Below are positions 17,422 through 26,980 of a DNA stretch of 64,000 bases, in pieces. The DNA is from Limnohabitans sp. 2KL-17. Its GTDB lineage: Bacteria; Pseudomonadota; Gammaproteobacteria; Burkholderiales; Burkholderiaceae_C. The notes beneath the pieces are model-generated. The model did not search any database. It saw nothing but the letters and a program-made list of their open reading frames with translations, and was not told where the DNA came from. Where the stretch lies: NCBI RefSeq assembly GCF_003063415.1, contig NZ_NESK01000015.1:1-64000 (forward strand), in the 5' to 3' direction. The first letter of the stretch is position 1. Each line of letters begins with the position of its first letter. Position numbers and translations under genes: made by a program.

Positions 17422-18744
17422 TCAGGCAGACACCATGCGCGACCAGCCCGTCAGGTCCAGCGATGCCAGAGCCATGATCTTGGCCGAATCCACCAACTCC
17501 TGGATGCCGACGTATTCATCGGGTTGGTGCGCCAGATCAAGGATGCCCGGACCATAGGCAATGCAGTCTTGCAACTTGCCCGTGCGCACGATGTGTTTTT
17601 GATCGTAGGTACCGGGGCTTGAAATGTAGCTGGGCTCGCGTCCCAGCACCCGGGCAATGGCCCGCGCTGTGGCATCCACCACCGGGGCGTCTTTGGGAGT
17701 AGCGGTGGGCACAAAACTCATGATCTCGCGAACGCCGTAATCAAACCCTGGCCGAGTGCGCTTGAGCTCGTCGAGCATGTCGATGATTTCCTGCTTGACG
17801 GCTTCGAGGTTTTCTTCAGCGATGAAACGCCGGTCCAGCACAGTGCGGCAACTGTGCGCCACCACGGGCGCAGGCGTTTGCGCTGTAGGCCAGCCCCGTT
17901 CGTCATTCGCGTAATGCTGCTCCACCTGACCGCCGTGGATGCTGTTGATGTTGAGCGTGCTGACCCGTGCGCCTGGTGGCTCAACCGGCTCGGCCGTGTG
18001 CCGGCCTTGCAAGCGCGGCTGCAATTGCGTCTCCAGCAAGTGGATGAAGGCACTCATATGGTTGATGGCGCTGTCGCCCAGAAAGGGCATGGAGCCGTGC
18101 GCAATGCGCCCTCGGGTTTCCACCTCACCCCACCACACGCCCCGGTGCCCCAGACAGATGCGGTCAACACCCAAGGGCTCAGGAATGATCACATGGTGCA
18201 CACGCGGTTTGCTGAAATACCCGCGCTCAGACAGGTAGCCCACCCCGGCAAAACCACCCGACTCTTCGTCGACCGTGCCGCTGATTTCCAGTGCGCCGGG
18301 AATTGGCAAACCCGATTCGATTAGGGCCTCGCAGGCGATGATGCTGGACGCCAGCCCGCCCTTCATGTCACAGCTGCCGCGGCCATAGACCCGTCCGTTG
18401 GCCACCTGCCCGCCAAACGGCTCATAGGTCCAGCCCGACCCCGCCTCGACCACGTCAATGTGGCTGTTGAAATGCACGCACTCGCCGGGCGCCTGGCCTT
18501 GCCAGCGCGCCACCACATTGGTGCGAGGATGGCTGTCGCTGTCGCCCGGTGCACCAATGGCGCGCACATATTCAATCGCAAAACCCTTTTTGGCCAGCCG
18601 CTCGCCGATGAAATGGGCGCAGGCTTCGTAAGCGTCTCCCGGTGGGTTGATGGTGGGAATGCGAACCAGCGCTTGCGTGAGGGCGGTGACTTCGTCGCGT
18701 TTAGCTTCGATGCGGTCGAGCAGCTTTTGAACAGATGTATTCAT
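17422..18744 (-). CDS. M20-family metallopeptidase (ArgE/DapE/ACY1-like deacylase)
   Basis: The 440-residue product is a zinc-dependent amidohydrolase of the M20 family. Metal-binding motifs are visible: HFNSHIDVV (His-x-Asp, near residue 93-97), GRGSCDMKGG (bridging Asp), a DEESGG-type catalytic Glu pair (SGTVDEESGGFAG) and IIPEPLG. The C-terminal YDQKHIVRTGKL contains the final His. Members remove acyl groups from amino acids or split short peptides. It converges with the second amidase, consistent with a peptide or amide utilisation region, but acetylornithine deacetylase or succinyl-diaminopimelate desuccinylase activity cannot be excluded. Confidence 0.88.
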   Translation of the reverse strand: MNTSVQKLLDRIEAKRDEVTALTQALVRIPTINPPGDAYEACAHFIGERLAKKGFAIEYVRAIGAPGDSDSHPRTNVVARWQGQAPGECVHFNSHIDVVEAGSGWTYEPFGGQVANGRVYGRGSCDMKGGLASSIIACEALIESGLPIPGALEISGTVDEESGGFAGVGYLSERGYFSKPRVHHVIIPEPLGVDRICLGHRGVWWGEVETRGRIAHGSMPFLGDSAINHMSAFIHLLETQLQPRLQGRHTAEPVEPPGARVSTLNINSIHGGQVEQHYANDERGWPTAQTPAPVVAHSCRTVLDRRFIAEENLEAVKQEIIDMLDELKRTRPGFDYGVREIMSFVPTATPKDAPVVDATARAIARVLGREPSYISSPGTYDQKHIVRTGKLQDCIAYGPGILDLAHQPDEYVGIQELVDSAKIMALASLDLTGWSRMVSA

Positions 18745-18823
18745 GACTTCAGTTTATCGCCCGGCGCTGCCTGCCCAAAGTCGCAAAGGGCACAGGTGCA
18801 GCACAGTTGCCAAGGAAGGCCCG

Positions 18824-19258
18824 TCAGCTTTGCTGCCAGGGCAGACCCCGAAAACGCCAGCCCCCCTTCAATCCCCGGTGGGCATGGCCATCCGGATCGC
18901 CCTCAAAGCCTTCCAATATGTTGTACGCCTGCAGGCCCAACTCGTTGGCGCGCTGCGCTGCGGCGATGGACCGCACCCCGCTGCGGCAAAGCATCAACAG
19001 CTTCTTGCCACCGGCAGCCAGACTTTGAATGCCTGCGTCAAACTCAGGGTTCATGGCCATGCCGGGCCACTGCTTCCAGGCCAGCGCATGGGCGCCGGGC
19101 ACAAAGCCCACCCAGGCCCGTTCGGCATCGGTGCGCACATCGACCAGCAAAGCCTCGCCCGACTGCACCCAGGCCCAGGCCAGTTGGGGGCTGATGTCAC
19201 CGGCATAGCCCGAAGCGGGCTGAACATCGAATCCTGAGGAGGTTGGGGGTGTCGTCAT
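18824..19258 (-). CDS. Rhodanese-like domain protein
   Basis: A 144-residue single-domain rhodanese. It contains ALLVDVRTDAERAWVGFVPGA, typical of the fold's N-terminal half, and the active loop LMLCRSGVRSIAAA with the persulfide-carrying Cys. The C-terminal end EGFEGDPDGHAHRGLKGGWRF matches small bacterial rhodaneses. There is no signal peptide, so it acts in the cytoplasm as a sulfur carrier or transferase. It is divergent from icmF, separated by about 150 bases. Confidence 0.9.
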   Translation of the reverse strand: MTTPPTSSGFDVQPASGYAGDISPQLAWAWVQSGEALLVDVRTDAERAWVGFVPGAHALAWKQWPGMAMNPEFDAGIQSLAAGGKKLLMLCRSGVRSIAAAQRANELGLQAYNILEGFEGDPDGHAHRGLKGGWRFRGLPWQQS

Positions 19259-19360
19259 GGTGTGGCCATCGGGCTAAATTGGTCAAGAATGATAACTTTT
19301 TGCCAGCGCGTCAGCCTGTCAGTGACAGGAAAGGCGGCAGCGGCTAAGATGCTGTATGTG

Positions 19361-19384
19361 ATTGACGTTTACGTCAACGTCAAT
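19361..19384. promoter_or_regulatory. Palindromic operator upstream of icmF (MerR/LiuR-like)
   Basis: A 24-base inverted repeat with perfect 9-base arms (ATTGACGTT / AACGTCAAT) around a 6-base centre lies 28 bases before the icmF start. The repeated ACGT-rich pattern resembles operators of MerR-family LiuR-type regulators of branched-chain amino acid and acyl-CoA catabolism in betaproteobacteria. This fits the function of IcmF. No such regulator gene is present in the window, so the regulator is inferred. Confidence 0.6.
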
Positions 19385-19412
19385 GCAAACAGACCGCTAA
19401 CGGAGACACCGA

Positions 19413-22400
19413 ATGACCGACTTGTCCGCAGAGTTCAAGGCCCTGGCCGAATACCGCCCCACCAACAAGGTGCGTTTTGTAACCGCCGCCTCCCTGTTTG
19501 ACGGCCACGACGCCGCCATCAACATCATGCGCCGCATCCTTCAAGGCATGGGCTCAGAGGTCATCCACCTGGGCCACAACCGGTCGGTCGACGAGGTGGT
19601 CACCGCCGCCCTGCAGGAAGATGCCCAAGGCATTGCGATCAGCTCCTACCAGGGTGGGCACAACGAATACTTCACCTACATGATGGAACTGCTCAAAGCC
19701 CGGGGTGGTGAGCACATTCAGGTGTTTGGCGGTGGTGGCGGCGTGATCGTGCCCTCCGAAATCCGCATGCTGGCCGAGCACGGCGTGCGCATTTTCAGCC
19801 CCGAAGACGGCCAGAAAATGGGCCTAGCCGGGATGATTGGCGAAATGGTCATGCGCTGCGACCAGGACGTCAGCCCACTGGCCCCCAAAACCGTAGACGA
19901 CATTCAGGGACACGGCGAGATGAACTGGCGCGCGCTGGCACAACTGATCACCGCTTTGGAGAATGACAAGGCCGATGCCGGCGTGGTCAAAGCTGTGCGC
20001 GAACAAGCCGCCCAAAAGAAAGTACCCGTGCTGGGCATCACCGGCACCGGCGGCGCAGGCAAATCTTCACTCACCGACGAACTGATCCGCCGTTTGCGGC
20101 TGGACCAAAACGACAGCTTGCGTGTGGCCGTGATTTCGATTGACCCCTCACGCCGCAAGAGCGGAGGGGCCTTGCTGGGCGACCGCATCCGCATGAACGC
20201 GATTTCGCCTTGGTCGCAAGGCCCTCGTGTCTTCATGCGCTCGCTGGCCACACGTGACTTTGGCTCTGAAATTTCGGCCGCTCTGCCCGATGTGATCGCG
20301 GCCTGCAAGGTGGCTGGTTTTGACCTGATCGTGGTGGAAACGTCCGGCATCGGCCAAGGCGATGCGGCCATCGTGCCGCATGTGGATGTGCCCATGTATG
20401 TGATGACGCCCGAATTTGGCGCGGCCAGCCAGCTCGAAAAGATCGACATGCTGGACTTTGCCGAGTTCGTGGCCATCAACAAATTCGACCGCAAGGGCTC
20501 AAGCGACGCGCTGCGCGATGTGGCCAAGCAGGTGCAGCGCAACAAGGAAGCCTGGACGGTACCGACCGAGCAGATGCCGGTGTTTGGCACCATGGCCGCA
20601 CGCTTCAACGACGACGGCGTGACCGCGCTGTACCAGGCCCTCAAAAAACGTTTGGCAGAGCTGGGCATGCCCACCACCGAGGGCCGTCTGCCGGTGGTGG
20701 ATGTGCGCTACAGCACCCACCAGAACCCTGTCGTGCCTTCAGCGCGCACCCGGTATTTGGCCGAGATCAGCGACACCGTTCGCGGCTACAAAAAGCGCGC
20801 CATTGACCAGTCGCGCCTGGCCCGTGAAATCCAGCAGCTTCGCGCTGTGGCCCGCATGCTCGAAACGGGCAAGGCCGGTCGCGCCAAAGCCGCCGAGGCC
20901 GCCATCGACCTGGCAGTGCAGCGCGAACAAACCCAAGACCCCACTGCCCGCAAGCTCTTGGGCCAGTGGCCTGACATGCAAAAGGCCTACGCGGGCGACG
21001 AGTACGTGGTCAAAATCCGTGACAAGGAAATCCGCACGGCCCTCACCACCAAGTCACTCAGCGGCACCACCATCCGTAAAGTGGCCTTACCCAAATACGA
21101 AGACGATGGCGAAGTGCTCAAGTGGTTGATGCTGGACAACGTACCTGGCAGCTACCCCTACACCTCAGGCACTTTTGCATTCAAGCGCGAGGGCGAAGAC
21201 CCTACCCGCATGTTTGCCGGTGAAGGCGACCCGTTTCGCACCAACCGCCGCTTCAAACTGGTGAGCGAAGGCCTGCCCGCCAAGCGCCTGTCCACCGCAT
21301 TCGACTCGGTCACGCTGTATGGCAACGACCCCGATCTGCGCCCTGACATTTACGGCAAAGTGGGCAACTCGGGCGTGAACGTGGCCACGCTGGACGACAT
21401 GAAGGTGCTGTATTCGGGGTTTGACCTGTGCAACCCCACCACATCCGTGTCGATGACCATCAACGGACCTGCGCCATCGATTCTGGCCATGTTCATGAAC
21501 ACGGCCATCGACCAGAACATCGACAAATTCAAGGCTGACAATGGCCGCGAACCCACCGAAACCGAAGCCGCCAAGATCAAGGAATGGGTGCTGGCCAACG
21601 TGCGCGGCACCGTGCAGGCCGACATCCTGAAAGAAGATCAGGGCCAAAACACCTGCATCTTCTCGACCGAATTCAGCCTGAAAGTGATGGGCGACATTGC
21701 GCAGTATTTTGTGCACCACGATGTGAGCAACTTTTACTCGGTGTCCATCTCTGGCTACCACATTGCTGAAGCCGGGGCCAACCCGATCAGCCAGCTGGCC
21801 TTTACGCTCTCCAACGGCTTCACGTTTGTCGAAGCCTATCTGGCGCGTGGCATGCACATCGACGATTTCGCGCCCAACCTGAGCTTCTTCTTTTCCAATG
21901 GCATGGACCCGGAATACACCGTGCTCGGCCGCGTGGCGCGCCGCATCTGGGCCGTGGCCATGAAAGAGAAATATGGCGCGAATGAGCGCTCGCAAAAGCT
22001 CAAGTACCACATCCAGACCAGTGGCCGCAGCTTGCACGCGCAAGAAATTCAGTTCAACGACATCCGCACCACATTGCAGGCGCTGATCGCGATCTACGAC
22101 AACTGCAACAGCCTGCACACCAACGCGTTTGACGAAGCCATCACCACCCCCACCGAAGAGTCGGTGCGCCGGGCCATGGCGATTCAGCTCATCATCAACC
22201 GCGAGTGGGGCCTGGCCAAGAACGAAAACCCCAACCAAGGCGCTTTCATCATTGACGAACTGACCGAGTTGGTTGAAGAATCCGTGCTGGCCGAGTTTGA
22301 AAAAATCGCCGAACGTGGCGGGGTTTTGGGCGCGATGGAAACCGGCTACCAGCGCGGCAAGATTCAGGACGAGTCCATGCACTACGAGATGCTCAAGCAC

Positions 22401-22703
22401 ACGGGCGAGCTGCCCATTATTGGCGTCAACACCTTCCGCAATCCACATGGCGACCCAGTCAATTACAAGCTGGAGCTGGCCCGTTCGACCGAAGAAGAAA
22501 AGCAATCGCAACTCAAACGCCTGCACGATTTCCAGGCCCTGCACGCCAGCGAATCGCCTGAGATGCTCAAGCGACTGCAGCAAGCGGTGATTGACAATGG
22601 CAACGTGTTCGAGGTGCTGATAGATGCGGTGCGTGTTTGCTCACTGGGTCAGATCACGAATGCGCTGTTTGAGGTGGGCGGGCAATACCGACGCAATATG
22701 TGA
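19413..22703 (+). CDS. icmF: Fused isobutyryl-CoA mutase (IcmF)
   Basis: A 1096-residue adenosylcobalamin enzyme that interconverts isobutyryl-CoA and n-butyryl-CoA, with some members acting on pivalyl-CoA. The domain order is visible. A B12-binding domain comes first (about 15-150, with [11 protein letters not shown] in place of the classical DxHxxG). Next is a MeaI-type G-protein chaperone domain (about 200-420, Walker [13 protein letters not shown] near 208 and NKFDRKGS). Then come the mutase barrel (about 560-1070, with [21 protein letters not shown]-type substrate region, [12 protein letters not shown] and [11 protein letters not shown]). It is full length for IcmF. A palindromic operator precedes it. 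Confidence 0.97.
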   Translation: MTDLSAEFKALAEYRPTNKVRFVTAASLFDGHDAAINIMRRILQGMGSEVIHLGHNRSVDEVVTAALQEDAQGIAISSYQGGHNEYFTYMMELLKARGGEHIQVFGGGGGVIVPSEIRMLAEHGVRIFSPEDGQKMGLAGMIGEMVMRCDQDVSPLAPKTVDDIQGHGEMNWRALAQLITALENDKADAGVVKAVREQAAQKKVPVLGITGTGGAGKSSLTDELIRRLRLDQNDSLRVAVISIDPSRRKSGGALLGDRIRMNAISPWSQGPRVFMRSLATRDFGSEISAALPDVIAACKVAGFDLIVVETSGIGQGDAAIVPHVDVPMYVMTPEFGAASQLEKIDMLDFAEFVAINKFDRKGSSDALRDVAKQVQRNKEAWTVPTEQMPVFGTMAARFNDDGVTALYQALKKRLAELGMPTTEGRLPVVDVRYSTHQNPVVPSARTRYLAEISDTVRGYKKRAIDQSRLAREIQQLRAVARMLETGKAGRAKAAEAAIDLAVQREQTQDPTARKLLGQWPDMQKAYAGDEYVVKIRDKEIRTALTTKSLSGTTIRKVALPKYEDDGEVLKWLMLDNVPGSYPYTSGTFAFKREGEDPTRMFAGEGDPFRTNRRFKLVSEGLPAKRLSTAFDSVTLYGNDPDLRPDIYGKVGNSGVNVATLDDMKVLYSGFDLCNPTTSVSMTINGPAPSILAMFMNTAIDQNIDKFKADNGREPTETEAAKIKEWVLANVRGTVQADILKEDQGQNTCIFSTEFSLKVMGDIAQYFVHHDVSNFYSVSISGYHIAEAGANPISQLAFTLSNGFTFVEAYLARGMHIDDFAPNLSFFFSNGMDPEYTVLGRVARRIWAVAMKEKYGANERSQKLKYHIQTSGRSLHAQEIQFNDIRTTLQALIAIYDNCNSLHTNAFDEAITTPTEESVRRAMAIQLIINREWGLAKNENPNQGAFIIDELTELVEESVLAEFEKIAERGGVLGAMETGYQRGKIQDESMHYEMLKHTGELPIIGVNTFRNPHGDPVNYKLELARSTEEEKQSQLKRLHDFQALHASESPEMLKRLQQAVIDNGNVFEVLIDAVRVCSLGQITNALFEVGGQYRRNM

Positions 22704-22787
22704 GTTTTTATGATCGGCAGATGGTCCTGAATCAACATCCCGATGGCGTTGCCCTCTACACTGGAGAGCACTGATCGAGATTTTCAC

Positions 22788-24296
22788 ATGCAGCACCTAC
22801 CGCCCTTCATCGCCCCATCTGAACACCAGGATGCCGACAGCGCCTTGGCCCAGGTCCAGCACATTTACCAGCAAGGCGTCAACCACCTGCGCCAAGCCAT
22901 GCGCGACTTTGTGGCAGGGGCGGACATGGCAGGTACCAGGGTACGGGCTTTCTATCCTTTTGTTCGCGTCCAGGTCAGCAGCGCCAGCCGTAAGCCCGCC
23001 GGGCTGGACAGCCCTTTAAGCTATGGTTTTGTGGCCGAACCGGGCCGCTTTGAAACCACCCTGACCCGGCCAGATCTGTTCGCTTATTACATTCAAAAGC
23101 AGTTGTCGCTTCTGCTAAAAAATCACGGCGTCAGCTTGCAGGTGGGCACCAGCAGCCAACCCATCCCAATCCATTTTTCATTTGCCGAAGACGAGTACAT
23201 GGAAGGCAGCCTGAGCCCTGATCGACAGGCTCTGATGCGTGAGGTATTTGACCTGCCCGACCTCACCGCCATGGACGATGGAATTGCCAATGGCACCCAT
23301 GAGCCAGCCGCTTCAGAAGCCCGTCCTTTGTCGCTGTTCACGGCGCCCCGGGTGGACTATTCCCTGCAGCGCCTGCGCCACTACACAGGCACTTCACCAC
23401 ACTGGTTTCAAAACTATGTGCTGTTCACCAATTACCAGTTCTACATCGACGAATTCATCGCCCTGGGTCATGCCGAGATGCAAAACCCTGACAGCGCATA
23501 CATCGCCTTCATTGAACCCGGCAATGTGGTGACTCGCCGGATTGGCCTGTCACCTGAAGACGCCGATGCACAAGGCCAGCCGCCGCCTCGGCTGCCGCAA
23601 ATGCCGGGCTACCACTTGGTGCGCAAAGGCCACAGCGGCATCACCATGGTCAACATTGGCGTGGGGCCTGCCAATGCCAAAACCATCACCGACCACATTG
23701 CGGTGCTGCGACCGCATGCCTGGCTGATGCTGGGACATTGCGCGGGGCTGCGCACCACACAACAGCTGGGCGACTATGTGCTGGCCCACGCCTATGTGCG
23801 TGAAGACCATGTGTTGGACGAAGAGCTGCCGCTGTGGGTGCCGATTCCTGCATTGGCCGAGATTCAGATGGCCCTCGAGCAAGCCGTGGCCGAGATCACC
23901 GGGTGTCATGGCGCAGAGCTGAAACGCCTCATGCGCACCGGCACCGTGGCCAGCACCGACAACCGCAACTGGGAACTGCTGCCCACCAGCAATGTGGCCA
24001 GCACCCCGCAGCGGCGTTTCAGCCAAAGCCGCGCCGTGGCGCTGGACATGGAAAGCGCCACCATTGCGGCCAACGGTTTTCGCTTCAGAGTGCCCTACGG
24101 CACCTTGCTGTGTGTCAGCGACAAGCCGTTGCACGGCGAGATCAAGCTGCCCGGCATGGCCAACCAGTTTTACCGTGAAAGGGTCAAGCAGCATCTGCAA
24201 ATCGGCATCCGTGCCGTGACCTTGTTGCGCGATGCGGGGCCCGAACAATTGCACAGCCGCAAGCTGCGCAGCTTTGCCGAAGTCGCGTTTCAGTGA
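22788..24296 (+). CDS. amn: AMP nucleosidase
   Basis: Amn splits AMP into adenine and ribose 5-phosphate, helping balance cellular adenylate. The product is about 502 residues from ATG 22788; an in-frame ATG at 22743 would add 15 residues, and neither has a strong ribosome site. The N-terminal Amn-specific domain covers about 20-180. The phosphorylase-like domain carries VNIGVGPANAKTITDH, WLMLGHCAGLR and VALDMESATIAANGFRF, the nucleoside-phosphorylase fold signature, followed by VPYGTLLCVSDKPLHG. The diacylglycerol-kinase-like gene follows after 4 bases. Confidence 0.93.
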   Translation: MQHLPPFIAPSEHQDADSALAQVQHIYQQGVNHLRQAMRDFVAGADMAGTRVRAFYPFVRVQVSSASRKPAGLDSPLSYGFVAEPGRFETTLTRPDLFAYYIQKQLSLLLKNHGVSLQVGTSSQPIPIHFSFAEDEYMEGSLSPDRQALMREVFDLPDLTAMDDGIANGTHEPAASEARPLSLFTAPRVDYSLQRLRHYTGTSPHWFQNYVLFTNYQFYIDEFIALGHAEMQNPDSAYIAFIEPGNVVTRRIGLSPEDADAQGQPPPRLPQMPGYHLVRKGHSGITMVNIGVGPANAKTITDHIAVLRPHAWLMLGHCAGLRTTQQLGDYVLAHAYVREDHVLDEELPLWVPIPALAEIQMALEQAVAEITGCHGAELKRLMRTGTVASTDNRNWELLPTSNVASTPQRRFSQSRAVALDMESATIAANGFRFRVPYGTLLCVSDKPLHGEIKLPGMANQFYRERVKQHLQIGIRAVTLLRDAGPEQLHSRKLRSFAEVAFQ

Positions 24297-24300
24297 CCCC

Positions 24301-25236
24301 ATGACACTCATCCTGCTTAACCCGCATGCGCAAGGTGGGCGTGCTGCACGAGCCATTCCTCCTTTTAAAAATTGGCTTCAAACGCACGCACCAGACAGCA
24401 GCTTTGCGGCCCCGGATAAGCTGCAAGAAAGCCTTGCATTGCTGCAAAACTTGCCCGAAGGCAGTCGGGTGGTGGCTGTGGGTGGAGATGGCACCCTGAA
24501 CCGTTGGCTGCCCGCCTTGCTGTCGCGCAAGCTGACACTGGCCCTGGTGCCCATGGGCAGCGGTAACGACTGCGCCAGGGCGTTGGGCCTGTATGGCTTG
24601 TCATGGACCGCCGCTTTGCAGCATGCCCTGAACGGCCCGGCCCGATCCGTTGATACCGGCTTGGCGTGCTGGACAGACTTGCAAGGGCAAAGCCATGACA
24701 CCCACTTTTTTTCGAGCCTGACGGCAGGCTTTGATTCTTCAGTGGGTCTGCGCGCCCTGAACGGACCGCGCTGGTTGAGAGGCTTGCCGCGCTACCTTTG
24801 GGCCACACTGAAAGAATTGGCTTATTTGCAAACCTGGCAACTCTCGGTGAGCGCAGACGGTGAGCCGATGTCCTCGGGGCCCGCGCTGTTTGCATCCAGC
24901 CTGAACACTCCCAGCTTTGGTTCGGGCATGCCTGCAGTGCCCCACGCCCGGATAGACGACGGGCAACTGGATGCGCTGCTGGCCGGGCCAATGGGGCGGT
25001 CAGGCGTTCTGAATTTGCTGCCGCGCTTGCTGGTCGGCAAGCATTTGACCGATCCACGCCTGCAGTGCCGACCCTTCAAGACACTGACCATTGATTGCGT
25101 GGATGGCGTTCCGCTGGCGGCTGATGGTGAATGCCTGGGCTTGGCAACGCAGCTTCGCGTTCACTGCCAGAGGGCCCGATTGCAGGCCGTCACTCGCCAG
25201 ACAAGTTCCAACCGCCCACCTACAATGAACGCATGA
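24301..25236 (+). CDS. Diacylglycerol/lipid kinase family protein
   Basis: The 311-residue product belongs to the DAGK catalytic-domain family (YegS/BmrU-like). The signature GGDGTLNRW is at 61-69 and LVPMGSGNDCARALG at about 83-97. The later YSPD-like region is replaced by IDDGQLDALLAGPMG, and the C-terminal ends with LAADGECLG, which fits the second beta domain. It probably phosphorylates a lipid using ATP at the membrane. ATG 24301 lies 4 bases after amn, and the 3' end overlaps the glutathione synthetase start (ATGA at 25233-25236), so the three genes form an operon. Confidence 0.88.
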   Translation: MTLILLNPHAQGGRAARAIPPFKNWLQTHAPDSSFAAPDKLQESLALLQNLPEGSRVVAVGGDGTLNRWLPALLSRKLTLALVPMGSGNDCARALGLYGLSWTAALQHALNGPARSVDTGLACWTDLQGQSHDTHFFSSLTAGFDSSVGLRALNGPRWLRGLPRYLWATLKELAYLQTWQLSVSADGEPMSSGPALFASSLNTPSFGSGMPAVPHARIDDGQLDALLAGPMGRSGVLNLLPRLLVGKHLTDPRLQCRPFKTLTIDCVDGVPLAADGECLGLATQLRVHCQRARLQAVTRQTSSNRPPTMNA

Positions 25237-26174
25237 ATATTCTCTTTATTGCCGACCCCCTCGAGTCCTTCAAGATTTACAAGGACACCACCTTTTCGAT
25301 GATGCGCGAGACGCAAAAGCGCGGCCATCAGGTGGTCGCCTGCAAGATGACCGATGTGCGGTGGCAGCAAGGTGAAGTCGTATCGGCGCAGGTGCGCGAC
25401 ATCACCCTGACGGGGCAAGCCGATGCCTGGTTCAAGCAGACCGCTACACGTCGCGCAAACCTGAAGGACTTTGACGCCGTCATCATGCGCACCGACCCGC
25501 CTTTTGACAGCGAGTACTTTTACGCCACCCACCTGCTGAGCCAGGCCGAGCGCGAAGGCGCCAAGGTCTTCAACAGCCCTGCCGCGCTGCGCAACCACCC
25601 CGAAAAACTGGCCATCCTGGAGTTTGCGCAGTTCATCGCGCCCACCCTGGTGACGCGAAGCGATGCCGACATCCGGGCGTTTCATGCCACGCATGGCGAC
25701 ATCATCCTCAAGCCCCTGGACGGCATGGGCGGCATGGGCATTTTCAAGGTGGGGGCTGACGGACTGAATCTGGGTGCGATCATTGAAACACTCAACCGGG
25801 ACGGCGCGCAAACCGTCATGGTGCAAAAGTTCTTGCCCGGCATTGCCCAAGGTGACAAGCGTGTGCTGTTGATTGGCGGCAAGCCCGTGCCCTTTTGCCT
25901 GGCCCGCATCCCGCAAGGCGGGGAAGTGCGCGGCAACCTGGCGGCTGGCGGCAAAGGTGTGGCGCAACCGATTTCAGCGCGTGACCGTGAGATCGCCGAA
26001 ACCCTGGGACCAATTTTGGCAGCGCGCGGGCTGATGCTGGTGGGCCTGGACATCATTGGCGACAGCCTGACAGAAATCAACGTGACCAGCCCAACTTGTT
26101 TTCAGGAAATCACCGACCAGACAGGGTGTGATGTGGCGGCGCTGTTTATGGATGCCATAGAAGCAGCGCTTTAA
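25233..26174 (+). CDS. gshB: Glutathione synthetase
   Basis: GshB joins gamma-glutamylcysteine and glycine with ATP to form glutathione. The 313-residue product begins MNILFIADPLESFKIYKDTTF, the typical N-terminal substrate domain, then shows the ATP-grasp region with DIILKPLDGMGGMGIF and VMVQKFLPGIAQGDKRVLLI. The C-terminal metal-binding EINVTSPTCFQEI is standard for proteobacterial GshB. The start overlaps the preceding gene's stop. The usual gshA partner is not in the window. Confidence 0.96.
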   Translation: MNILFIADPLESFKIYKDTTFSMMRETQKRGHQVVACKMTDVRWQQGEVVSAQVRDITLTGQADAWFKQTATRRANLKDFDAVIMRTDPPFDSEYFYATHLLSQAEREGAKVFNSPAALRNHPEKLAILEFAQFIAPTLVTRSDADIRAFHATHGDIILKPLDGMGGMGIFKVGADGLNLGAIIETLNRDGAQTVMVQKFLPGIAQGDKRVLLIGGKPVPFCLARIPQGGEVRGNLAAGGKGVAQPISARDREIAETLGPILAARGLMLVGLDIIGDSLTEINVTSPTCFQEITDQTGCDVAALFMDAIEAAL

Positions 26175-26212
26175 ACATCAGATGGGTTTTGCTGGCGCTG
26201 AGGCGGCGTGGG

Positions 26213-26977
26213 CTAGGGCCTCAAGTCACCGTCTTCAAAGGTGTACAAGCGCCCAGGCTCAAAAGCGATCCAGGCCTCATTGGTGGTCAGCGGGGCAGTC
26301 ACCACCACCGCCACCCTGTCGTTCTCGCTGGCATGGTCAGCAAAATTCACACTCAGGTCTTCATCGCTCAAAGTCGCCTTCGTGAACGGGTGACTGCGCA
26401 ACACGTAATGCAGGTTTGTGCTGGCATGCGCCCACAATGCCTGGCCGTTGGAGAGCAAGAAATTGAACGTGCCAAAGCGGGCGATCTGCGGCACCAACTC
26501 ACGCAATGTCATGGTCAGCTCTTGCACGCTGGGCAGGCTGGCATGTGACTTGGCCAACTCCTGCATCAGCCAGCAAAAGGCGCGCTCGCTATCGGTCTGC
26601 CCCACAGGCTTGAAGCTGCCATGCAATCGGGGTGCGTAACTCACCAGGTTGCCGTTGTGTGCAAACACCCAATACCGGCCCCACAGCTCACGCACAAACG
26701 GGTGGCAATTTTCCAGGCTCACTTCGCCTTGCGTGGCCTTGCGAATGTGCGCGATCACGTTGCGGCTTTTGATCGGGTAGCGGCGAATCAGCTCGGCCAC
26801 CGGCGAACTGCTGGCGCTTTGGTGGTCCACAAAATGGCGCACGCCCAGACCTTCAAAAAAGGCAATGCCCCAGCCATCCCCATGGTGGTCGGTGATGCCG
26901 CCTCGCTGCGCAAAGCCGCTGAAGCTGAAGGTCACATCAGTGGGGGTGTTGCAATTCATGCCGAGCAATTGACACAT
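26213..26977 (-). CDS. Class II glutamine amidotransferase (YafJ type)
   Basis: The 254-residue product starts MCQLLGMN, exposing the N-terminal nucleophile Cys2 after Met removal. It has the family blocks HHGDGWGIAFFEG, NVIAHIRKAT, ENCHPFVRELWGRYWVFAHNGNL and SERAFCWLMQEL, all matching the Gn-AT-II/YafJ family. It probably hydrolyses glutamine or a gamma-glutamyl compound, but no synthase domain is attached. It lies 3 bases downstream of the MFS transporter gene and is probably co-transcribed. Confidence 0.92.
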   Translation of the reverse strand: MCQLLGMNCNTPTDVTFSFSGFAQRGGITDHHGDGWGIAFFEGLGVRHFVDHQSASSSPVAELIRRYPIKSRNVIAHIRKATQGEVSLENCHPFVRELWGRYWVFAHNGNLVSYAPRLHGSFKPVGQTDSERAFCWLMQELAKSHASLPSVQELTMTLRELVPQIARFGTFNFLLSNGQALWAHASTNLHYVLRSHPFTKATLSDEDLSVNFADHASENDRVAVVVTAPLTTNEAWIAFEPGRLYTFEDGDLRP

Positions 26978-26980
26978 GGT

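Noticed and set aside
21165-22583. 472-residue minus-strand open frame inside icmF
   Set aside because: Shadow of the mutase domain; no ribosome site or family match.
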